A stretch of 10,675 nucleotides of DNA. It comes from an uncultured Bdellovibrio sp. Its GTDB lineage: Bacteria; Bdellovibrionota; Bdellovibrionia; Bdellovibrionales; Bdellovibrionaceae. Made by a program: the position numbers and the translations under genes. This document shows positions 7,314-10,675 of this stretch, piece after piece. The stretch is from the NCBI RefSeq assembly GCF_946478835.1, contig NZ_CAMLDV010000122.1, positions 1 through 10,675 of the forward strand, written 5' to 3'. Position 1 is the first letter of the stretch. Each line of letters starts with the position of its first letter. Below the pieces are notes generated by a model. The model did not search any database and had not been told where the DNA came from. It was given only the letters and a program-made list of their open reading frames with translations.

Positions 7314-7952
7314 TTATGATTTGAGAGTTGTGATAGCCGTTTTATAGTCACGACCGAAAACATAACTGCCTGCCACAAAAACATCTGCTTCATGGCACAG
7401 CTTTGCTGTTTCTTCGTTGATACCGCCGTCCACTTCAATCAAATAAGAAAAATTATTTTTCTGACGTTCCTCATGAAGGCGCGAGATCTTTGCGATTTGA
7501 TCGTGCATAAAAGACTGACCGCCAAAGCCCGGCTCTACAGTCATCACTAAAACAAGATCACATAAAGGCAAAAGAGGCAGGATTTCATCAATGGATGTGC
7601 GAGGTCGCAAAGTGATTCCCGCTTTTGCGCCCAATTCACGAATGCGCATCAAAGTTCCCGCGGGATCGGGAGTGGCTTCCACATGAATTGTTAAATAATC
7701 ACTGCCCGCTTTAATAAAGTCCTCAACATAGCGTTCAGGATTTTCAATCATCAAATGCACATCCAAAGGAATCGGAGATACTTTTTTTAAAGACTTCACA
7801 ACCGGAATACCGATTGTGATATTCGGCACAAATCGTCCGTCCATCACGTCCACGTGAATCCAGTCTGCTCCCGCTGCCGAGACGGCTTTGATTTCTTTTT
7901 CAAGATTTGCAAAATCCGCTGACAAGATAGAGGGAGCGACCATTTTAGACAC
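7314..7952 (-). CDS. rpe: Ribulose-phosphate 3-epimerase
   Basis: A 212-residue TIM-barrel enzyme that interconverts ribulose 5-phosphate and xylulose 5-phosphate in the pentose phosphate pathway. Metal and catalytic residues are present: PSILSAD at 7-13, HVDVMDG at 33-39 (His33, Asp35), DVHLM with His66, MTVEPGFGGQ at 137-146, and VDGG with Asp175. The usual LNPxT strand reads LRPRT here (115-119), a small departure. The GTG at 7952 is preferred over the ATG at 7943 because AGGAGA lies 8 nt before the GTG and about 17 nt before the ATG. With the GTG it overlaps the end of fmt by 8 bp, implying translational coupling as the last gene of the def-fmt-rpe cluster. Confidence 0.97.
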   Translation of the reverse strand: MSKMVAPSILSADFANLEKEIKAVSAAGADWIHVDVMDGRFVPNITIGIPVVKSLKKVSPIPLDVHLMIENPERYVEDFIKAGSDYLTIHVEATPDPAGTLMRIRELGAKAGITLRPRTSIDEILPLLPLCDLVLVMTVEPGFGGQSFMHDQIAKISRLHEERQKNNFSYLIEVDGGINEETAKLCHEADVFVAGSYVFGRDYKTAITTLKS

Positions 7953-8913
7953 CGAGTTTGTCTCCTACTTTAAGACTGTTGCCTTTTAAGAAATCTTCAA
8001 CCTTCATACGATTGCGTGACTCCGGTTGAACTTCGTAGAGTTTCAAAACACCTTCACCGCAGGCGACGGAAATATGATCGTCGTAGATTGCTGTCACCGT
8101 GCCCGGAGCTGCTCCAGCCTGCGCGCCTTCCGACGCTCCGGCACTGCCCGCTGCCGCGGATCTATGCAGCTTCAACTTCTTTCCTTGAAACAAGGTATAA
8201 GTTCCAGGTCCATAAACGAAACCACGGATTTTTCCATCGATGGATTTCGCGGAAGCATTCCAATCAATCAGTGATTCCTGCTTTTCAATTTTCTTAGCAA
8301 TCGTCACTTGCGCTTCATCTTGCGGAATCGGAGCTAAGTTTCCACGAACATAGTCCATCAACTCCACACGCAACAAATCAGCACCAAGGACCGCCAACTC
8401 ATCATGCAGTTCGAGTGCGTTCATCTCAGGTCTAATCTTCACGCGACGGATGCCGATGATGTCACCTGCATCAAGTTTCTTCACCATCTTCTGAAGTGTC
8501 ACACCACTTTCAACATCGCCTGCTTCAATCGCGCGTTGAATCGGAGCGGCCCCACGCCAACGCGGCAAAATAGAACCGTGCACATTCACACAGCCAAAAC
8601 GGAAAGAATCTAAAAAGCTTTGTGTAAGAATTTGTCCAAATGCCACGACAACGCCGACTTCAGCGCCCCAGCTTTGGATTTCATCAAGAATTAATTGATT
8701 TGATTTCAATGACTCTGGAGCCAGAACTTTCAATCCATGAGCTTGCGCCACCATTTTCACAGGGCTTGGAGTCAGTTGAAGTTTACGTCCCGCAGGACGA
8801 TCGGGTTGAGTCACAACACCTACGACCTCAAAATGCTCATCGGCAAGAAGAGCTTTTAATGAGGTCACGGCAAAATCAGGAGTTCCTAGAAAGCAGACGC
8901 GGACCTTGCTCAC
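7945..8913 (-). CDS. fmt: Methionyl-tRNA formyltransferase
   Basis: A 322-residue cytosolic enzyme that formylates Met-tRNA(fMet) from 10-formyl-tetrahydrofolate for translation initiation. The N-terminal domain has FLGTPDFA at 8-15, the signature HGSILPRWRGAAPIQRAI at 112-129, and the catalytic trio Asn110, His112 and Asp148. The C-terminal tRNA-binding domain follows from about residue 205. Within it, residues 252-270 form an Ala/Gly/Ser-rich insert encoded by a GC-rich palindromic repeat (8116-8159); this is the main oddity. The GTG start is forced by an in-frame stop two codons upstream and shares 4 bp (GTGA) with the def stop. SD GGAG is 13 nt away, so coupling to def is likely. Confidence 0.97.
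   Translation of the reverse strand: MSKVRVCFLGTPDFAVTSLKALLADEHFEVVGVVTQPDRPAGRKLQLTPSPVKMVAQAHGLKVLAPESLKSNQLILDEIQSWGAEVGVVVAFGQILTQSFLDSFRFGCVNVHGSILPRWRGAAPIQRAIEAGDVESGVTLQKMVKKLDAGDIIGIRRVKIRPEMNALELHDELAVLGADLLRVELMDYVRGNLAPIPQDEAQVTIAKKIEKQESLIDWNASAKSIDGKIRGFVYGPGTYTLFQGKKLKLHRSAAAGSAGASEGAQAGAAPGTVTAIYDDHISVACGEGVLKLYEVQPESRNRMKVEDFLKGNSLKVGDKLGV
7961..7966 (-). promoter_or_regulatory. SD that fixes the rpe GTG start
   Basis: AGGAGA on the minus strand lies 8 nt from the GTG at 7952, inside the fmt coding end. It decides in favour of the GTG over the ATG at 7943. Confidence 0.7.
8116..8159. repeat. GC-rich palindromic element, copy C (inside fmt)
   Basis: A 44-bp segment related to copies A and B. 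It begins AGCCTGCGCGCC, shares CGCTCCGGCACT with copy B, and ends in a CCGC/GCGG stem with a 4-nt loop (8148-8159). It is in frame with fmt on the opposite strand and encodes most of the Ala/Gly-rich insert at residues 252-270. Its GC content is plainly higher than that of flanking fmt. Insertion of a mobile palindrome into the gene, as known for Rickettsia palindromic elements, is inferred. Confidence 0.65.
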
Positions 8914-9521
8914 ACATCACATTTTTCTCCGGCCTTCGCCGGCGTGTCTTCAGTAGCTTCCGCTTTATCCTTCACAGGATAACCGTATTTTTTAATTTGG
9001 TTTTTGATTTTGTTACTCTTCACAAAACTCAAGTGATCGACAAAAAGAGTTCCCTCTAAATGATCCAATTCATGCTGCATGCAAATCGCAAGAAGTCCGT
9101 CAGTTTTAACGATGAACTCTTTGCCGTGCACATCATAGGCTTTCATTTCGATGTAGTTAAAACGCTCGACCGTTTCGTAGTAACCAGGAATCGACAAGCA
9201 ACCTTCATCAAAAGTTGTTTTGCCTTCACCTTTAATAATTTCAGGATTGATTAAAACCAGAGGTTGCTGAACGGCAGCTTCAAGTTCTGTCATTTCTTCG
9301 TATTTGTAACGACGACCTTTCTCATCTTTGGGACGAGTGTCGATGACAACCATGCGCTTTAACTCACCCACTTGCGGAGCCGCAAGGCCGATACCGTGAG
9401 CGTCGTACATTGTTTCAATCAAATCCTCAGAAAGTTTTTTGATTTCAGGTCCAAAGGTCTCCACAGGTTGCGAAACTTCACGCAACTTTGGGTCCGGGAA
9501 TGTGAGGATTTTCATGATCAT
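8910..9521 (-). CDS. def: Peptide deformylase
   Basis: A 203-residue metalloenzyme that removes the N-formyl group from new proteins, the counterpart of Fmt. All three family motifs are intact: GIGLAAPQ at 43-50, EGCLS at 106-110 (metal Cys108) and HELDH at 150-154 (metal His150 and His154, catalytic Glu151). It runs longer than the E. coli enzyme (about 169) owing to a polar Lys/Ala/Glu tail from about 181, whose codons include a GC-rich hairpin. The ATG at 9521 has SD GGAGGT 4 nt upstream; the ATG at 9515 (MKILTF) is the more usual N-terminus and remains possible. It follows lptG by 27 bp and overlaps fmt by 4 bp. Confidence 0.97.
   Translation of the reverse strand: MIMKILTFPDPKLREVSQPVETFGPEIKKLSEDLIETMYDAHGIGLAAPQVGELKRMVVIDTRPKDEKGRRYKYEEMTELEAAVQQPLVLINPEIIKGEGKTTFDEGCLSIPGYYETVERFNYIEMKAYDVHGKEFIVKTDGLLAICMQHELDHLEGTLFVDHLSFVKSNKIKNQIKKYGYPVKDKAEATEDTPAKAGEKCDV
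8929..8942. repeat. Short CCGGC/GCCGG hairpin in the 3' end of def
   Basis: CCGGC and GCCGG flank a 4-nt CTTC loop. Size and context (preceded by CTCC) resemble the 3' hairpin of the elements at 514, 2309 and 8116. The 5' part of the element is absent, so this may be a remnant or chance. It encodes part of the low-complexity Def tail. Confidence 0.3.
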
Positions 9522-9548
9522 AGGAACCTCCGAGAGGCCCCCATTATA

Positions 9549-10628
9549 TCAGCGTTTCAGCCTTTTGAGAAGAACCAAGGCCAACCCTGACATGACAATG
9601 TTAGGCGCCCAAGCCGCCGCAACCGGAGGAAGTGTTCCATGCTGCCCTAAGGTGATTCCCGAGGAATAAAACACATAATAGGCAAAGACCAAGGCCAAAC
9701 AGATCCCGACATTGAGCATAGTGCCCCCGGAGCGAGCCCTCCCCACACTGAAAGGGATGCCTAAAAGACACATCACAAGCCCCGCAAAAGCAAAGCTGAT
9801 CTTAGCGTGATAGTCGACCTCATACGCAACCGTATCAAGACCGGCGTCCTTATTCTTTTTGATGAAGTACTCAAGTTCTTTTTGCGACATCATGTCAGCC
9901 GTCTGCCCGGCACTTTGCAAGTCTTTGGAGTCTTCAGCCATCACGATACTTTTGGTTTTAAACTGACTTGTCAGAGGAAAACTGGAGTCCTTGGAGAACA
10001 CCGTGACTGCCCCATTTTCAAGCAACCACTGCGAGCCTTGAATATGCACTTCACGCGCCGTGATCATCTGAACGAGATCCCAAACGTCGTTAAAGAAATA
10101 CATCGTCAGCCCTTGCGCCCCATCTCCTTTGGCGTTCAAAGTCTGAATGTTGAAGATGGAATTTTTCGAACGGTACCAAATCTTATTTGTCTTGATCGTC
10201 GAAAAACGGTGTGGCTCTTTTTTGAGGTCGTAATACAAAATATAATTCTTCTCTTTGATCGCCTTGGGCATGACCTTGTCCGCGGACCAAAAGCCGATAA
10301 TGGAAATCACGGCGACCCAAACTAAAATCGGCAGAGTGATGCGCAGAAGACTCATTCCGCTTGCAAATAACGCGACGAGTTCATTGGCTTTATTGAGGCT
10401 TGAAAGAGTCAAAATAGTGCCCATTAAACAGGCGACCGGAAGCAATTTCGAGATGATCTCTGGAAAAGAATACAAATAGTAATTTATAAGCGCCGTCGGA
10501 GCGACATTCTTATAAGTCACCATGGTGGACATCGCGTCTACGGCCGTAAATAGGGTCAAAAAAACCAAGAGGCCACCGATGAAGTAGCCCCAAAATAACC
10601 AAGATGTGTATCTATCGATTCTGTTCAC
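9549..10628 (-). CDS. lptG: LPS export ABC transporter permease LptG (LptF/LptG family)
   Basis: A 359-residue inner-membrane protein of the LptB2FG exporter, which lifts lipopolysaccharide from the inner membrane toward the LptA bridge. Hydrophobic segments lie near 12-33, 60-78 and 96-115, then a periplasmic beta-jellyroll-like region (about 120-265), then 276-292, 303-323 and 334-353. This is the six-helix plan of the family. The KANELVALFASGMS stretch (80-93), typical of the cytoplasmic coupling helix, is present. LptF shares the fold; LptG is favoured by overall resemblance, but the choice is not absolute. The GTG at 10628 is preceded by an in-frame TAA four codons upstream and has only a weak SD. 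It heads the visible def-fmt-rpe cluster; whether lptF lies upstream cannot be seen. Confidence 0.9.
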   Translation of the reverse strand: MNRIDRYTSWLFWGYFIGGLLVFLTLFTAVDAMSTMVTYKNVAPTALINYYLYSFPEIISKLLPVACLMGTILTLSSLNKANELVALFASGMSLLRITLPILVWVAVISIIGFWSADKVMPKAIKEKNYILYYDLKKEPHRFSTIKTNKIWYRSKNSIFNIQTLNAKGDGAQGLTMYFFNDVWDLVQMITAREVHIQGSQWLLENGAVTVFSKDSSFPLTSQFKTKSIVMAEDSKDLQSAGQTADMMSQKELEYFIKKNKDAGLDTVAYEVDYHAKISFAFAGLVMCLLGIPFSVGRARSGGTMLNVGICLALVFAYYVFYSSGITLGQHGTLPPVAAAWAPNIVMSGLALVLLKRLKR

Positions 10629-10642
10629 GTCTAAATGTTACC

Positions 10643-10671
10643 TTGACTAGAATTGAAATTCCTATTTTACT
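10643..10671 (+). promoter_or_regulatory. Possible rightward promoter at the window edge
   Basis: TTGACT (10643-10648) and TTTACT (10666-10671) are 17 bp apart on the plus strand. The same stretch read leftward has a TAAAAT -10 candidate (10669-10664) that could serve lptG, with its -35 outside the window. Either would suggest a divergent promoter region; both are weak calls. Confidence 0.25.
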
Positions 10672-10675
10672 TTCA

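Noticed and set aside
9807..10325. 172-residue rightward open frame opposite lptG
   Set aside because: It is antisense to a well-supported LptG and has no recognisable family features.

Overview
The window looks like a piece of a Bdellovibrio-type chromosome (Bdellovibrionota). I infer this from gene content, moderate GC, purine-rich Shine-Dalgarno (SD) sites and frequent GTG starts; no marker here proves the taxon. Most of it is core metabolism and cell-envelope gene content. I see no phage, insertion sequence, CRISPR, tRNA or rRNA.

Layout from left to right. The left edge carries the SD and start codon of a leftward gene that lies outside the window. A rightward small, very basic, H1-like protein gene (185-502) faces the leftward histidine-utilisation pair hutH (2353-3888) then hutU (559-2214). 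A rightward FKBP-type prolyl isomerase (4033-4368) is divergent from hutH. It converges on a leftward small outer-membrane beta-barrel gene (4430-4957) across a strong two-way terminator. A rightward Nudix hydrolase (best start 5133) converges with an 8-bp tail overlap on a leftward FAD oxidoreductase/Rieske fusion (5647-7233). From the right edge a tightly packed leftward operon runs lptG, def, fmt, rpe. def/fmt overlap by 4 bp and fmt/rpe by 8 bp. The Rieske gene follows rpe after 80 bp.

How the genes fit together. HutH and HutU perform the first two steps of histidine breakdown (histidine to urocanate to imidazolone propionate); hutI and later genes are not here. Def and Fmt act at opposite ends of the formyl-methionine cycle. 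LptG belongs to the lipopolysaccharide exporter and Rpe to the pentose phosphate pathway.

The least ordinary signal is a family of GC-rich, hairpin-forming elements of about 44 bp. One copy abuts the hutU stop, one abuts the hutH stop, and a third lies in frame inside fmt, where it encodes an Ala/Gly-rich insert between the two Fmt domains. A shorter related hairpin sits in the 3' end of def. This resembles REP-type or Rickettsia-palindromic-element-type repeats. Both hut genes also have small hairpins at their translation starts.
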